Shown here: positions 11,249 through 22,000 of the stretch, piece by piece | Numbering within the stretch: position 1 is the first letter of the stretch | How the letters are laid out: each line of letters opens with the position of its first letter | Assembly (NCBI RefSeq): GCF_900094945.1 | Contig: NZ_FMAQ01000012.1 | Coordinates: 1-62,661 of the forward strand | Reading direction: 5' to 3' | Length of the DNA: 62,661 nucleotides | Source: Gilliamella bombicola | Lineage (GTDB): Bacteria; Pseudomonadota; Gammaproteobacteria; Enterobacterales; Orbaceae | Program-made: the position numbers and the translations under genes | Notes under the pieces: model-generated | Seen by the model: the letters and a program-made list of their open reading frames with translations, nothing else | Databases searched by the model: none | What the model was told of the DNA's origin: nothing

Positions 11249-11482
11249 TTATTGATTCGCAGTAATATAATCAATTGCTGATTGAACAGTTGTGATTTTT
11301 TCAGCTTCTTCATCAGGAATTTCAGTATCAAATTCTTCTTCTAAAGCCATAACTAATTCAACTGTATCAAGAGAGTCAGCGCCAAGATCTTCAATGAAAG
11401 AAGATTCGTTTTTAACTTCTTCCTCTTTTACACCAAGTTGCTCAACAATAATTTTCTTAACTCGCTCTTCAATAGTGCTCAT
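11249..11482 (-). CDS. acpP: acyl carrier protein
   Basis: The carrier for growing acyl chains. The start is set at 11482, giving a 77-residue protein starting [10 protein letters not shown] like E. coli AcpP; the longer open frame from 11557 adds 25 residues unrelated to the family. The phosphopantetheine attachment serine is Ser37 in [10 protein letters not shown]. The protein is very acidic, as expected. The 150-base gap upstream to fabG may hold an extra promoter. Confidence 0.98.
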   Translation of the reverse strand: MSTIEERVKKIIVEQLGVKEEEVKNESSFIEDLGADSLDTVELVMALEEEFDTEIPDEEAEKITTVQSAIDYITANQ

Positions 11483-11632
11483 ACTCTTTTTTTTCCTATA
11501 AAAATCGCCGAAAGTGGCGGTGAATGTAAGTTTATAAAATGTTGAAAAAGATGCCAATCATTTTCCAACCCAACTGCTTATTTTTTGTTCAAAATGTCAA
11601 AATATTGCTTTATTTTACACTATTCTACTCAA

Positions 11633-12367
11633 TTACACCATATACATGCCGCCATTGACATGTAAAGTTTCACCAGTAATGTAAGATGCTTCATCTGAAG
11701 CCAAAAATGCCACAGCATTGGCAATTTCTGCAGGATCACCTAAACGACCCGCTGGAACTTGAGATAATGTCAGTGCTTTTTGTTCATCAGTTAGCGCATC
11801 CGTCATATCCGTTGCAATAAAACCAGGTGCAACCACATTAACAGTAATTCCTCGCGATGCAACTTCGCGAGCTAATGATTTACTAAAACCAATTAATCCT
11901 GCTTTAGCTGCTGCATAGTTAGCTTGACCTGCATTTCCCATTGTCCCTACTACAGAACCAATAGTCACAATTCTGCCATAACGTTTTTTCATCATTGTGC
12001 GCATTAATGCTTTAGATAAACGGAACACAGACGTTAAATTGGTATCTAAAATATCTTGCCATTCGTCTTCTTTCATTCTCATTAACAAATTATCACGAGT
12101 AATACCTGCATTATTAACAAGAATATCAATATCACCAAATTCCGTTTTAATTGTATTAATCACAGATTCGATTGATTCTTCATTGGTCACATTTAAGGAT
12201 AAACCTTTACCATTTGAGCCTAAATAGTGGCTAATAGCCTCAGCACCTTTTTCTGTTGTTGCGGTACCAATAACAGTTGCACCACAAGAAACAAGTTTTT
12301 CAGCAATAGCCTTGCCTATACCACGACTTGCACCTGTAACTAAGGCAATTTTTCCTGATAGATTCAT
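11633..12367 (-). CDS. fabG: 3-oxoacyl-ACP reductase
   Basis: NADPH-dependent reductase of the elongation cycle. The 244-residue short-chain dehydrogenase has the nucleotide motif TGASRGIGKAIA (11-22), NNAG (85-88) and catalytic Ser138, Tyr151 and Lys155 (YAAAK). Length equals E. coli FabG. It starts 16 bases after fabD within the operon. Confidence 0.98.
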   Translation of the reverse strand: MNLSGKIALVTGASRGIGKAIAEKLVSCGATVIGTATTEKGAEAISHYLGSNGKGLSLNVTNEESIESVINTIKTEFGDIDILVNNAGITRDNLLMRMKEDEWQDILDTNLTSVFRLSKALMRTMMKKRYGRIVTIGSVVGTMGNAGQANYAAAKAGLIGFSKSLAREVASRGITVNVVAPGFIATDMTDALTDEQKALTLSQVPAGRLGDPAEIANAVAFLASDEASYITGETLHVNGGMYMV

Positions 12368-12383
12368 AACTACCTCTTTATTT

Positions 12384-13319
12384 TTACTTTGTATTTTCTA
12401 ATGCTGTTTCTAATGATGCTTTATCATTAACCGCAATACCGGAAAGTGTATCAACAATACGTTTAGTTAATCCTGTTAATACTTTACCTGGCCCCATTTC
12501 AACTAAAAGTTTTACATCTTGTTTTGCCATATTTTCTACAGTTTCAGTCCAACGTACTGGGCTATAAAGTTGAGCAATTAATGCCGCTTTAATTTTTTCT
12601 GCAGATGTTTCAACTTTTACATCGACATTATTGATAACCGCAAACTTTGGTGCACTAAATTCAATATTATTTAATGCAACGGCTAACTTATCTGCAGCAG
12701 GTTTCATTAATGCACAATGAGAAGGTACACTAACCGCAAGAGGTAATGCTCGCTTGGCACCAGCTTCTTTACATAATATACCTGCACGTTCAACTGCCTC
12801 TTTATTACCAGCAATAACGACTTGTCCAGGTGAATTAAAATTCACTGGTGCAACAACTTGACCTTGAGCAGCTTGATCACATGCATTACGAATTGAATCA
12901 TTATCAAGTCCAATGATTGCATACATAGCTCCTGTACCGCTTGGTACAGCTTCTTGCATTAATTTACCACGTAATTCAACCAATTTAATGGCATCTTTAA
13001 AATCAATCACACCAGCACAAACTAACGCAGAATACTCACCTAAACTATGACCCGCCATAAAATCAGGTTGTGCACCATTAACACTTTGCCATACTTTAAA
13101 TATTGCAACAGATGAAGCAAGCAATGCAGGTTGGGTTTGCCAAGTTTTATTTAATTCCTCTGTAGGACCTTGTTGTACTAAATCCCACAAATTGTAACCG
13201 AGTACTTCAGAGGCTTCATCAAATGTTGATTTCACAATTGGAAAGTCATCAGCAAGATCTTTTAACATACCGACTGCTTGTGAGCCTTGTCCTGGAAATA
13301 CCATTGCAAATTTGGTCAT
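12384..13319 (-). CDS. fabD: malonyl-CoA:ACP transacylase
   Basis: Transfers malonyl from CoA to ACP. The start is placed at 13319 (MTKFAMVFPGQGSQ), preceded by AAGGA eight bases upstream; an in-frame ATG six codons earlier would swallow that ribosome site. The 311-residue protein has the active Ser92 in GHSLGEYS and His202 in VPSHCALM. It sits between fabH and fabG in the usual enterobacterial order. Confidence 0.97.
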   Translation of the reverse strand: MTKFAMVFPGQGSQAVGMLKDLADDFPIVKSTFDEASEVLGYNLWDLVQQGPTEELNKTWQTQPALLASSVAIFKVWQSVNGAQPDFMAGHSLGEYSALVCAGVIDFKDAIKLVELRGKLMQEAVPSGTGAMYAIIGLDNDSIRNACDQAAQGQVVAPVNFNSPGQVVIAGNKEAVERAGILCKEAGAKRALPLAVSVPSHCALMKPAADKLAVALNNIEFSAPKFAVINNVDVKVETSAEKIKAALIAQLYSPVRWTETVENMAKQDVKLLVEMGPGKVLTGLTKRIVDTLSGIAVNDKASLETALENTK

Positions 13320-13354
13320 TATAAAATCCTTGATCATAAAAAATACATCATAAA

Positions 13355-14308
13355 TTAAAATCTAACTAGCGCAGATCCCCAAACAAACCCACCACCAAAG
13401 GCCTCTAATAAAATTAGATGACCTCGTTGAATTCGCCCATCTCGCACACCAGTATCTAAAGCACAAGGCACAGAAGCAGCAGAAGTATTACCCTGCTTAT
13501 CCAATGTGACAATGACTTTACTCATATCCATATCTAGGCGTTTTGCAGTTGCTGAAATAATTCTTAAATTAGCTTGATGTGGTACTAACCAATCTAAATC
13601 AGCTTTGTTAAATGCATTCTCAGTTAAAAGTTCATCAACCAAATTTGAAAGCTCTTTAACCGCCACTTTAAACACTTCATTGCCATGCATGGTCATGTAA
13701 ACTGGATCATTTATATCACGGCGATCAACATATGGATATTTTAATAAGTCACCATATCGACCATCAGCATGAAGATGTGAAGCAATAATACCCGGTTCTT
13801 CTGATGCACCAACAACAACCGCTCCTGCACCATCACCAAAAATGATAACAGTCCCTCGGTCATTTGGATCTACACCGCGAGTTAGCATATCAGAACCAAC
13901 AACCAAAGCATATTTAATAGCACCGCTTTTAACATATTTATCGGCAATATCTAACGCATAAACAAATCCCGAGCAAGCTGCAGACACATCAAATGCAATC
14001 ACATCCCCTATTGCTAATTTAGCTTGTAATTCAGTTGCTGAGCTTGGAAAAGCATTGACTGAAGTCGCTGTCGCAACAATAATCATACCAATATCATTTT
14101 TATCAATATTAGCCATCTCAATAGCATTAATTGCTGCTTGATAAGCCATGCTCGTTACAGTTTCATCAGGAGCGGCAATGCGTCTTTCTTTAATGCCAGT
14201 ACGGGTTGTGATCCATTCATCGCTGGTATCAACCATCTTTTCTAGATCAGCATTGGTTCTTATCTGTTTTGGAAGGTAACTCCCTGTTCCTAATATCTTT
14301 GTATACAT
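13355..14308 (-). CDS. fabH: 3-oxoacyl-ACP synthase III (KAS III)
   Basis: Starts fatty acid synthesis by condensing acetyl-CoA with malonyl-ACP. The 317-residue protein carries Cys112 in [13 protein letters not shown], the PHQANLRI histidine (about 244) and the GNTSAAS asparagine (about 274). Length equals E. coli FabH. It begins 4 bases after plsX ends, so the two are likely translationally linked. Confidence 0.98.
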   Translation of the reverse strand: MYTKILGTGSYLPKQIRTNADLEKMVDTSDEWITTRTGIKERRIAAPDETVTSMAYQAAINAIEMANIDKNDIGMIIVATATSVNAFPSSATELQAKLAIGDVIAFDVSAACSGFVYALDIADKYVKSGAIKYALVVGSDMLTRGVDPNDRGTVIIFGDGAGAVVVGASEEPGIIASHLHADGRYGDLLKYPYVDRRDINDPVYMTMHGNEVFKVAVKELSNLVDELLTENAFNKADLDWLVPHQANLRIISATAKRLDMDMSKVIVTLDKQGNTSAASVPCALDTGVRDGRIQRGHLILLEAFGGGFVWGSALVRF

Positions 14309-14312
14309 CTAA

Positions 14313-15359
14313 TTATTCGCTCTTGGGTAGTGCGGAAGAAAGACTCGTTGCAATCTTCTCAGGTATATTGGTTTGTATCGCAAAAATAGCTTGTTCAATT
14401 GCAGCAAAAAATGATTTTTGGTTGGCACTACCGTGACTTTTAATCACAATACTTTTAAGTCCAAGCAAACAAGCACCATTATATCGTCCGGGATCTAAAT
14501 AACCAAAATTTTTTGACACCTTTCTTTGTAACCATTTACTTAATAGCTTCATTAATAATGAATTGTGATCAAAAGACGACTTAAATAACGACATGAAAAT
14601 TTTAACTAATCCTTCTACTGTTTTTAAAGTCACATTGCCAACAAAGCCATCACAAACTAACACATCGGTCTTACCAGTCAGAAGCTCATTACCTTCTAAA
14701 TAACCAATGTAATTAATTTGATCATTCGATTTTAAAATAGAAGCAGCTGCACGTATTTTATCCAATCCTTTAATGTCTTCTTCTCCAATATTAAGCAATG
14801 CAACTCGAGGATGTTCAATTTTAAGCAGCGTTTTAGCTAAAATTTGCCCCATTATGGCAAATTGCACAAGCATATCACTATCACATTCAGCATTCGCCCC
14901 TAAATCCAACACAACTGTATTTTGATTATTTAGAGCAGGAATTATAGCAACTAAAGCAGGACGATCAATACCTGTTAAAGAGTGTAAAAGTAATTTAGAA
15001 AGTCCCATCAGTGCGCCGGTATTACCGGCACTCACGCAAGCTTGGACATTGTTATTTTTAACCAGTTCAAGAGCTATTCTCATTGATGATCCTTGACTAT
15101 GACGAATCGCATAAGAAGGCTTCATATCATTAGTAATAACGGCCGTTGACTCAGTCAAAATTAAACGCCTATCTTGTTGATATTGAGAAATAAGCTTTTT
15201 ATTTTCTTTTGACAAAAAAAGACTAATTTCTGTTGGATCACCCACCAGAAAAATAGAAAGGTTTGGATAACAATTTAGAGCTTGTATTGCAGCAGGAACA
15301 ACAACACGAGGACCTAAGTCCCCGCTCATAGCATCTAACGCAATGGTTAGACTATCCAA
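14313..15359 (-). CDS. plsX: phosphate acyltransferase
   Basis: Converts acyl-ACP to acyl-phosphate for glycerol-3-phosphate acylation (with PlsY), linking fatty acid to phospholipid synthesis. The 348-residue protein begins with the family motif [11 protein letters not shown] and has [13 protein letters not shown] and [13 protein letters not shown] signatures. It follows rpmF by 33 bases and precedes fabH by 4. Confidence 0.96.
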   Translation of the reverse strand: MDSLTIALDAMSGDLGPRVVVPAAIQALNCYPNLSIFLVGDPTEISLFLSKENKKLISQYQQDRRLILTESTAVITNDMKPSYAIRHSQGSSMRIALELVKNNNVQACVSAGNTGALMGLSKLLLHSLTGIDRPALVAIIPALNNQNTVVLDLGANAECDSDMLVQFAIMGQILAKTLLKIEHPRVALLNIGEEDIKGLDKIRAAASILKSNDQINYIGYLEGNELLTGKTDVLVCDGFVGNVTLKTVEGLVKIFMSLFKSSFDHNSLLMKLLSKWLQRKVSKNFGYLDPGRYNGACLLGLKSIVIKSHGSANQKSFFAAIEQAIFAIQTNIPEKIATSLSSALPKSE

Positions 15360-15392
15360 AATGTCACCTAATAATTTCTAATTTCAGAGTAA

Positions 15393-15560
15393 TTATTTAG
15401 AAATTACTTTACGACCACGATAATAACCATCTGCGGTTACATGATGACGTAAATGTGTTTTACCTGATTCATCAACTGAGATATTAGCAACTGTTAATGC
15501 ATCATGAGAACGACGCATACCACGTTTTGCACGAGTTTTACGATTCTGTTGAACAGCCAT
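15393..15560 (-). CDS. rpmF: 50S ribosomal protein L32
   Basis: A short gene read directly from the minus strand: 55 residues beginning [20 protein letters not shown] and ending [11 protein letters not shown], matching enterobacterial L32. It lies 4 bases after yceD and before plsX, the conserved yceD-rpmF-plsX order that ties ribosome and lipid synthesis together in gammaproteobacteria. Confidence 0.97.
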   Translation of the reverse strand: MAVQQNRKTRAKRGMRRSHDALTVANISVDESGKTHLRHHVTADGYYRGRKVISK

Positions 15561-15564
15561 GGAT

Positions 15565-16074
15565 TTACCCCTTATTCTTTAAACTAACTAAAATTGCAAA
15601 TGGATTCGGTTTTTCATTCTCACTTGGAATGTCACCAAATACCATATCAGCCTCTGACACTTCGCAGTGTTTACTATCATGTACCGGCGCAATTGGTAAC
15701 GAGAGAATGATTTCGTCCTCAAGTAACGCTAATATATCTACTTCGCCAAACTCGTTCATAAGAACGGGCTCATAATGTTCCGGTAGTGCCTCTGCTTGAG
15801 CATCGCTCTTAACAGGACTAAATTTATTCATCACATGAACTTCTGTGATAAAAGGTTTAAAACAACGTTGGCAAATCAGTTCTAACGTTATTTTTGCATC
15901 AATTGTAATAACACAAAGCCGCTGCTCATCAAACTTAAAAGATAAGCTGCACTCAATATCACTTTGTGGACTTTCAACCCTAGCTACACTTTTAGCTGGA
16001 TAATATCCAATATAATCAAGCCTTTTTTGTGCTGCTTTAATTGGGTCAATTGTTAATGGCAATTTATTTTGCAT
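15565..16074 (-). CDS. yceD: DUF177 (YceD) family protein
   Basis: Conserved protein of the YceD/DUF177 family; bacterial and plastid relatives are implicated in 23S rRNA metabolism. The 169-residue protein has the conserved LICQRCF pair of cysteines (about 77-83) typical of the family. It is the first gene of the block leading to rpmF, plsX and fab genes, and has a well-formed promoter 70-100 bases upstream. Confidence 0.92.
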   Translation of the reverse strand: MQNKLPLTIDPIKAAQKRLDYIGYYPAKSVARVESPQSDIECSLSFKFDEQRLCVITIDAKITLELICQRCFKPFITEVHVMNKFSPVKSDAQAEALPEHYEPVLMNEFGEVDILALLEDEIILSLPIAPVHDSKHCEVSEADMVFGDIPSENEKPNPFAILVSLKNKG

Positions 16075-16144
16075 AAAATATGCATGCTACCTTAAAGTTA
16101 CTCTTATGTTCCTTCTTAAAAAGAACACAATACATAAGGCGCGC

Positions 16145-16173
16145 ATATTACCTTTAAATAAGGTTTTCGTCAA
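16145..16173 (-). promoter_or_regulatory. promoter of the yceD-rpmF-plsX-fab operon
   Basis: Minus strand: -35 TTGACG (16168-16173), 17-base spacer, -10 TAATAT (16145-16150). It lies about 70 bases upstream of the yceD ATG and drives the operon toward fabF. No FapR- or FadR-like site was recognised nearby. Confidence 0.75.
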
Positions 16174-16250
16174 TGCTAGATTATAATATAATTTGATTTA
16201 AATATTGAACATTACTTTAATATTTTTTAATTTATGTAACTTTATTATTG

Positions 16251-16566
16251 TTATAACAGTTTCATCATAATCATACATTTTATATGATTGGATTTTTCTT
16301 GATTAGGCGAGTCCATAATTGTTCTGAAGGCAATTTGCATACGTAAATAGTTAAATTCAACATCTAAAATCACACTGCCTAGAAAGAAAAAAACCTTCAG
16401 GAATTTCACGAACAGCACTAATAACAGTCGTATTTATTTTAAGGAGTTCATATTTTTGAGTAATTCTAGTTATAAAAACCCAACAACTATAAAGTAAATA
16501 CCCTTGCCTTCGGCATTTGGCTTTAATTCAATACATTCAAATTAGTTTGTCTAAGTCTATCTACCA
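16251..16566 (-). pseudogene. decayed small gene with at least three frame breaks
   Basis: Reading the minus strand from an ATG at 16566 gives MVDRLRQTN. Shifting frame gives FECIELKPNAEGKGIYFIVVGF, and shifting again ITQKYELLKINTTVISAVRE, continuing to IPEGFF. A last shift at a T7 tract gives GSVILDVEFNYLRMQIAFR and the rest, to a TAA at 16251. Together the pieces would make one protein of roughly 100 residues. I do not recognise the family. The smooth hand-over between frames at each break, two of them at or next to T-runs, suggests a gene inactivated by indels rather than chance. Confidence 0.5.
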
Positions 16567-16689
16567 TTATATTATCTTCAACCATATGACTTCATCATAA
16601 AATAAGCTAAAGTTAGCTTTCCACTTAAAAGCACGCCTAGCCTAAGATTGACTGGGAAAATCTATTTATCCTTCAATTAAAAGCTCTAA

Positions 16690-16741
16690 AAACCGACAAA
16701 AACTTAAATAAAATCAATATCTTTTCTGACTACTTTTTAGT
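16690..16741 (+). repeat. dispersed repeat, copy A
   Basis: One of five copies of a sequence with core AATAAAATCAATA followed two or three bases later by TTTCTGAC or TTTCCTGACC and a T-run. This copy reads ACTTAAATAAAATCAATATC then TTTTCTGACTACTTTTTAG. It lies about 40 bases beyond the 3' end of the TPM-domain gene, next to the decayed gene. The terminal GACTA/TAGTC can form a short hairpin. Confidence 0.7.
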
Positions 16742-16781
16742 CGTTAATATTTAACTAGATGTTGTGATAGGATTAATTGTA

Positions 16782-17693
16782 TTACCAACTACCGGATGCC
16801 CCCCCACCTCCACTGCGACCTCCTCCGCCACCGCTAAAGCCACCAGATCCACCACCGAAGCCACCACCTGATCCACCAAAACCGCCACCACCACGGCGGT
16901 TACTGCCGCCACCGCGACCACCTCTAGCAGTTAAAATGCCGCTTATCATGGTGCTGACAACGAAAGCTAAAAATAACAGAGGTAATGCGATATGTACTGG
17001 GTAACCTTGCCATAAAGTAAATCCACCAATAGACAGTCCGTTGAGTAAACCTGTTCCTAAACTTCGTTTGGCACTAACTTTGGTGATAAATAGACTGGTT
17101 AGTAAAAAACAGATAAAAAATGATACTAGTCCATAGTTAATTAGTTTGGAACCAAAGTCCCCCGCCAATAAAGTATTGAGATTTTGGTCCTGAGTATCAT
17201 CGTCTTTTGGGTTAGAATCATCAATTTTTTGTTTCAGTACCAACAATGCATTGTCAATACCTTGATAATAGTTATTTTTCTGAAACTGTGGAGCTAATTG
17301 TTCGCGAATAATATGGCTAGCAACTAAATCGGTAATGGTTCCTTCAAGTCCATAACCAACTTCAATGCGCATACGTTTGTCATCTTTTACTATCAGTAAT
17401 AAGATGCCATTATCTTGCCCTTTTTCACCGATTTTCCATTGAATAAAGACTCTATCTGCGTATTGTTCTATGGTTTCATTATCAAGCTTAGCGATCATTA
17501 AAACCGCTATTTGTTTCCCGTCTGTCTGTGATTTTTCATAATCACTCAAATTTGCTTCAAGTGTGCTTAATTGTGACGATGTTAATGTATTAGTCGTGTC
17601 AATCACTCGATGTTTGAATGCGGGAATATCAGTTAGCCCATAACTGAGCCAACTAATTATGAACAATATGCTACATAGAAAATATTTTTTCAC
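16782..17693 (-). CDS. TPM-domain membrane protein with glycine-rich tail
   Basis: YgcG/TPM family protein of 303 residues. It has a signal-like N-terminus (about 1-21), a TPM domain (about 25-150, including QWKIGEKGQDNGILLLIVKDD and RIEVGYGLEGTITD), and two hydrophobic segments near 185-205 and 220-245. A Gly/Ser/Arg-rich tail occupies roughly the last 45 residues and ends GASGSW. Such proteins are nearly always encoded with LemA, as here (8-base gap). The role is unknown; envelope or photosystem-type assembly functions have been proposed for relatives. The tail produces a proline-rich open frame on the other strand that is not a gene. Confidence 0.88.
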   Translation of the reverse strand: MKKYFLCSILFIISWLSYGLTDIPAFKHRVIDTTNTLTSSQLSTLEANLSDYEKSQTDGKQIAVLMIAKLDNETIEQYADRVFIQWKIGEKGQDNGILLLIVKDDKRMRIEVGYGLEGTITDLVASHIIREQLAPQFQKNNYYQGIDNALLVLKQKIDDSNPKDDDTQDQNLNTLLAGDFGSKLINYGLVSFFICFLLTSLFITKVSAKRSLGTGLLNGLSIGGFTLWQGYPVHIALPLLFLAFVVSTMISGILTARGGRGGGSNRRGGGGFGGSGGGFGGGSGGFSGGGGGRSGGGGASGSW

Positions 17694-17701
17694 GATAATA
17701 A

Positions 17702-18298
17702 TTATCCAAAATTCACTGCGGGAGGATTAGACATTTGCTTTTCATCATCTACCGTAAATTGCTGTTTTGGTTGTTTTCCTAAGCTATCAGCAATCCATTT
17801 AGTCGGTAACTTACGGATATAGATATTAAATGTTTGTACCGCTTCGATATATCGCCCGCGCGCAACAGTAATGCGATTTTCAGTACCTTCAAGCTGACTC
17901 ATTAAATCTTGATAAAGGGTGTTGGCTTTCAGTTCTGGATAGTTTTCACTTACTGCGATTAAGCGACTTAATGCTGAACTCAATTCTGATTGTGCTTGTT
18001 GGAATTTTGAGAATGTAGCTGGGTTAGTTAGCTGATCAGCATTAATCTGAATCGATCCGACTTTTGCTCTAGCTTCAGTTACTTGGATTAAAACTTCTTT
18101 TTCGTGTGTGGTGTAACCTTTTACGGTATTAACTAAATTAGGGACTAAATCAGCTCTACGCTTGTATTGATTGAGTACTTCAGACCATGCGGCCACTACC
18201 TTTTCGTCCTTTGTTTGGATGCCATTGTAACTTGTAAAATAGATAAACGCCCCAATAACAACTAACACTACAATGATTAATAACGATTTGATTTTCAT
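17702..18298 (-). CDS. lemA: LemA family protein
   Basis: LemA-fold protein of 198 residues: one N-terminal membrane anchor (about 4-24) followed by a helical domain with the family segments WSEVLNQYKRRADLVPNLVN (about 38-57) and ENRITVARGRYIEAVQTFN (about 140-158). It is the first gene of a two-gene unit with the TPM protein. The biological role is not established. Confidence 0.93.
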   Translation of the reverse strand: MKIKSLLIIVVLVVIGAFIYFTSYNGIQTKDEKVVAAWSEVLNQYKRRADLVPNLVNTVKGYTTHEKEVLIQVTEARAKVGSIQINADQLTNPATFSKFQQAQSELSSALSRLIAVSENYPELKANTLYQDLMSQLEGTENRITVARGRYIEAVQTFNIYIRKLPTKWIADSLGKQPKQQFTVDDEKQMSNPPAVNFG

Positions 18299-18333
18299 CC
18301 GTACGCCTGAAATTGTTGTTTATTTTACGAACA

Positions 18334-18362
18334 GTTTAAGAAAAGGGGAATGTTCCTGTCAA
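18334..18362 (-). promoter_or_regulatory. possible lemA promoter
   Basis: A perfect -35 TTGACA (18357-18362) with a 17-base spacer leads to a weak -10 TTAAAC (18334-18339), about 36 bases before the lemA ATG. The -10 is poor, so this is only a candidate. Confidence 0.4.
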
Positions 18363-18411
18363 GAAATATAAAAACCTTTACACACTTGTGCTTGGCTATA
18401 TTTTATTAGCT

Positions 18412-18453
18412 AGAAATCAGTCAGAAAAGGCATTGATTTTATTGGAGTTTTTA
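18412..18453 (-). repeat. dispersed repeat, copy E (inverted)
   Basis: On the minus strand it reads GTAAAAACTCCAATAAAATC then AATGCCTTTTCTGACTG, the same family as the copies at 16.7, 45.3, 60.2 and 62.5 kb but in the opposite orientation. It occupies part of the 355-base gap (18299-18654) between lemA and the monooxygenase gene; apart from a possible promoter I see nothing else there. Confidence 0.65.
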
Positions 18454-18654
18454 CTTTAGCATTTTAAAATAAAATCAACTATTTATATAATAAATCCGAC
18501 ATTTACTGCTAGATTTTAGGCACCTTTGTTATTGTCATATCGGCGTCCAAATCAATTTATTATTGCTCACAAAACTTAGTTGGACTGACTGAATAAATGA
18601 TAAATAGCTAAATTAGCTTTTTTGCATTTATGTCAAACTTGATATCTGAATTTA

Positions 18655-18966
18655 TTATAATATAACGTCAAAACATTCTAATTGTGCCGACTCTAAATAA
18701 ATATCACTGTTATTTGGTCGGTTATTCGTATTACGGTGGGTATGCTTAAAGTGTTCAGAATTAACCCAAGCTTCAAAATCAGCTTTAGATTGCCACTCAG
18801 TAAATGAAGAAAATAGTGTATAATTTTCTTCTGTTTTTCCTTGTAAAAAGTAAAAACGGTTAAACCCTTTCATTTCTTTCAGATGGCTATCACGATTTCG
18901 CCATATTTCAATAAATGTATCTTCGCTACCCCGTTTAATTTTAAAACGGTTCATTACAATGTACAT
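18655..18966 (-). CDS. antibiotic biosynthesis monooxygenase (ABM) domain protein
   Basis: Small 103-residue ferredoxin-like-fold protein of the ABM/HmoA-IsdG type. Features are MYIVMNRFKIKRGSEDTFIE at the start, WRNRDSHLKEMKGFNRFYFL, and FTEWQSKADFEAWVNSEHFK, which matches the usual W..(E)..F..W..S..F pattern. Relatives act as haem-degrading or quinone-type monooxygenases; the substrate here cannot be read. It stands alone between the rpoC terminator and lemA, starting about 10 bases after an AAGGAGA ribosome site. Confidence 0.8.
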   Translation of the reverse strand: MYIVMNRFKIKRGSEDTFIEIWRNRDSHLKEMKGFNRFYFLQGKTEENYTLFSSFTEWQSKADFEAWVNSEHFKHTHRNTNNRPNNSDIYLESAQLECFDVIL

Positions 18967-18996
18967 ACCAATCTCCTTTTATAGTTTTATAACATG

Positions 18997-19031
18997 ACAT
19001 AAAAAAATAGCACGCATGGCGTGCTATTTGT
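18997..19031 (-). terminator. terminator of the rpoBC operon
   Basis: Minus strand: AAATAGCACGC, loop CAT, GCGTGCTATTT followed by a run of Ts. A long stem with a good U-tract directly after rpoC makes this a strong intrinsic terminator. Confidence 0.9.
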
Positions 19032-19049
19032 AAATTAAACCGAATGAGA

Positions 19050-22000
19050 CTATTGATTCTCTTCAGCAGAGTTTAACAATTCAGCTAAATTAGCGGTTGC
19101 TTCTTCTGCTGAAATTGTTGTTTGAATCTCATCAGTTGATGGCATTGCGCGTTTACGTAAACGTTCTTTATGGTAAGCATACCCCGTACCTGCTGGAATT
19201 AATCGACCAACAATTACGTTTTCTTTTAAGCCACGTAATTCGTCATTTTTACCCGCCACCGCAGCTTCGGTTAAAACGCGAGTCGTTTCTTGGAACGAAG
19301 CGGCAGAAATAAATGATTCAGTTGTTAGTGATGCTTTAGTAATACCAAGTAAATCGTGTAAGTAAACAATTGGTTCTTTATTTTGCGCTTCAAGTTCACG
19401 GTTGATAATCTTCAAGCGTGAAACTTCAAGTTGTTCACCTTCAAGTAAACGAGAGCCACCTGGATGAATAACCGTTGCTTTACGTAACATTTGGCGTACG
19501 ATAACTTCAATGTGTTTATCATTAATTTTTACACCTTGTAGACGATAAACTTCTTGAACTTCGTTAACAATATAACGTGTTACCGCATTAACGCCACGTA
19601 GACGTAAAATATCATGCGCAGATTCAGGACCATCAGAAATCACATCACCACGGCCAACTTGTTCGCCTTCAAATACGTTAAGTTGACGCCATTTTGGAAT
19701 CATCTCTTCATATGGTTCACTACCATCTAATGGCGTGATAATTAAGCGACGTTTACCTTTTGTTTCTTTACCGAATGAAATGATACCATCAATTTCAGCC
19801 AAGATAGCTGGTTCTTTTGGTTTACGTGCTTCAAATAAGTCAGCAACACGCGGTAAACCACCGGTGATATCTTTAGTACCTACAGATGCTTGTGGAATAC
19901 GAGCAAGTGTATCACCAATATTGATTTCAGCACCATCTTCCAACTGTACTAATGCTTTACCAGGTAAAAAGTATTGCGCAAGCATTTCTGTACCAGCAAG
20001 ATAGATATCATCACCTTTAGCATCAACAATTTTGATGGCTGGACGTAAATCTTTACCAACACCAGTACGTTCTGCTACATCTAGTATAGCAATAGATGAT
20101 AAACCTGTTAATTCATCGGTTTGACGCGTAATTGTTTGACCATCAACCATATCCACAAAACGGACAAAACCTCTAGTTTCAGAGATAACTGGCATAGTAT
20201 GTGGATCCCAGTTAGCCACTGTTTCACCCGCATCAACCGCAACACCATTACCTTTACTTAAAATCGAACCATAAGGCACTTTATAGGTTTCTTTCATTCG
20301 ACCTAAGTCATCAATAATGGTTAATTCAGCATTACGCGAAGTAATTACTAGTTTCTTATCTGGGTTAGTTACAAATTTAGCATTAGTTAATTTAATACTA
20401 CCTTTGTTTTTAACTTGAACACTTGATTCTGCAGCTGCTCGCGATGCCGCACCACCAATATGGAACGTACGCATGGTTAACTGTGTACCTGGCTCACCGA
20501 TTGATTGCGCCGCAATAACACCGATTGCTTCACCTTTATTGACCAAGTGACCACGTGCTAAGTCACGACCATAACATTTTGCACACACACCAAAATCAGT
20601 ATCACACGAAACAACTGAGCGCACTTTAACGCTATCAACAGATTCAGCTTCAAGTAAGTCACATTTACTTTCATCAAGTAATGTGTTACGTGGGATTAAG
20701 ATATCCGCACTACCTGGTTTTAATACATCTTCAGCCGTAACTCGACCTAATACTCGTTCACGAAGTGGCTCTTTAACATCACCGCCTTCAATAACAGGTG
20801 TCATTACCACGCCTTCTAAGGTGCCACAGTCATCTTCAATGACCACTAAATCTTGTGCCACATCAACTAAACGTCGCGTTAAGTAACCTGAGTTCGCGGT
20901 TTTTAATGCGGTATCAGCAAGACCTTTACGCGCACCATGCGTAGAGATAAAGTACTGAAGTACGTTTAACCCTTCACGGAAGTTTGCAGTGATAGGCGTT
21001 TCGATAATCGAACCATCTGGTTTTGCCATCAAACCACGCATACCAGCAAGCTGACGAATCTGTGCTGCAGAACCACGCGCACCAGAGTCGGCCATCATGT
21101 AAATACTATTGAAAGAAGATTGAACCTCTTCTTCACCTTCACGGTTAATTACTTTTTCAGTTGATAAGTTATCCATCATCGCTTTAGCAACGCGTTCATT
21201 CGCAGCAGCCCAAATATCGATAACTTTGTTATAACGTTCACCTGCAGTTACTAAACCAGATTGGAATTGCTCTTGAATTTCAGCAACTTCGATTTCAGCT
21301 TCGTTGATGATTTGTGATTTCTTCGCTGGAATTTCCATATCATCAATACCAACTGATACACCTGAACGCGCCGCATAAGCAAATCCAGTGTACATGATTT
21401 GGTCAGCTAAAATAACTGTATCTTTCATGCCTAACTGGCGATAGCAGATATTTAAAATTTTAGAGATCGCTTTTTTACCCAAAGGCTGATTGATAACAGA
21501 GAAGCTCATCCCTTTTGGCATAATTAACCATAAAATTGCACGACCAACTGTTGTATCAACCACCGAGGTAGTATCTTCCCACTCACCTACACTATTACGT
21601 TGGCTTTCAGTAATACGGACTTTAACCTTAGCATGTAATTCAACTAGACCTAAACGATATAGCTTTTCAGCTTCTTTAGGACCGGTTAATATCATGCCTT
21701 CACCTTTGGCATTGACTTTATCACGAGTCATATAGTAAAGACCTAAAACCACGTCCTGTGAAGGAACGATTATAGGCTCACCACTTGCCGGTGAAAGAAT
21801 ATTGTTAGTTGACATCATTAACGCACGTGCTTCTAATTGTGCTTCTAACGTTAATGGAACGTGAACCGCCATTTGGTCACCATCGAAGTCAGCATTAAAT
21901 GCCGCACAAACTAATGGATGTAATTGAATTGCTTTACCTTCAATTAGAATCGGCTCAAATGCTTGAATACCTAATCTATGTAATGTTGGTGCACGGTTTA

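Noticed and set aside
16777-17004. Proline-rich open frame on the plus strand
   Set aside because: It is the antisense of the Gly-rich tail of the TPM protein; the composition is explained by that tail.
18600-18626. AGCTAAATTAGCT followed by Ts as a terminator of the ABM gene
   Set aside because: The T-run is on the plus strand, the wrong side for the minus-strand gene, and the stem is short.
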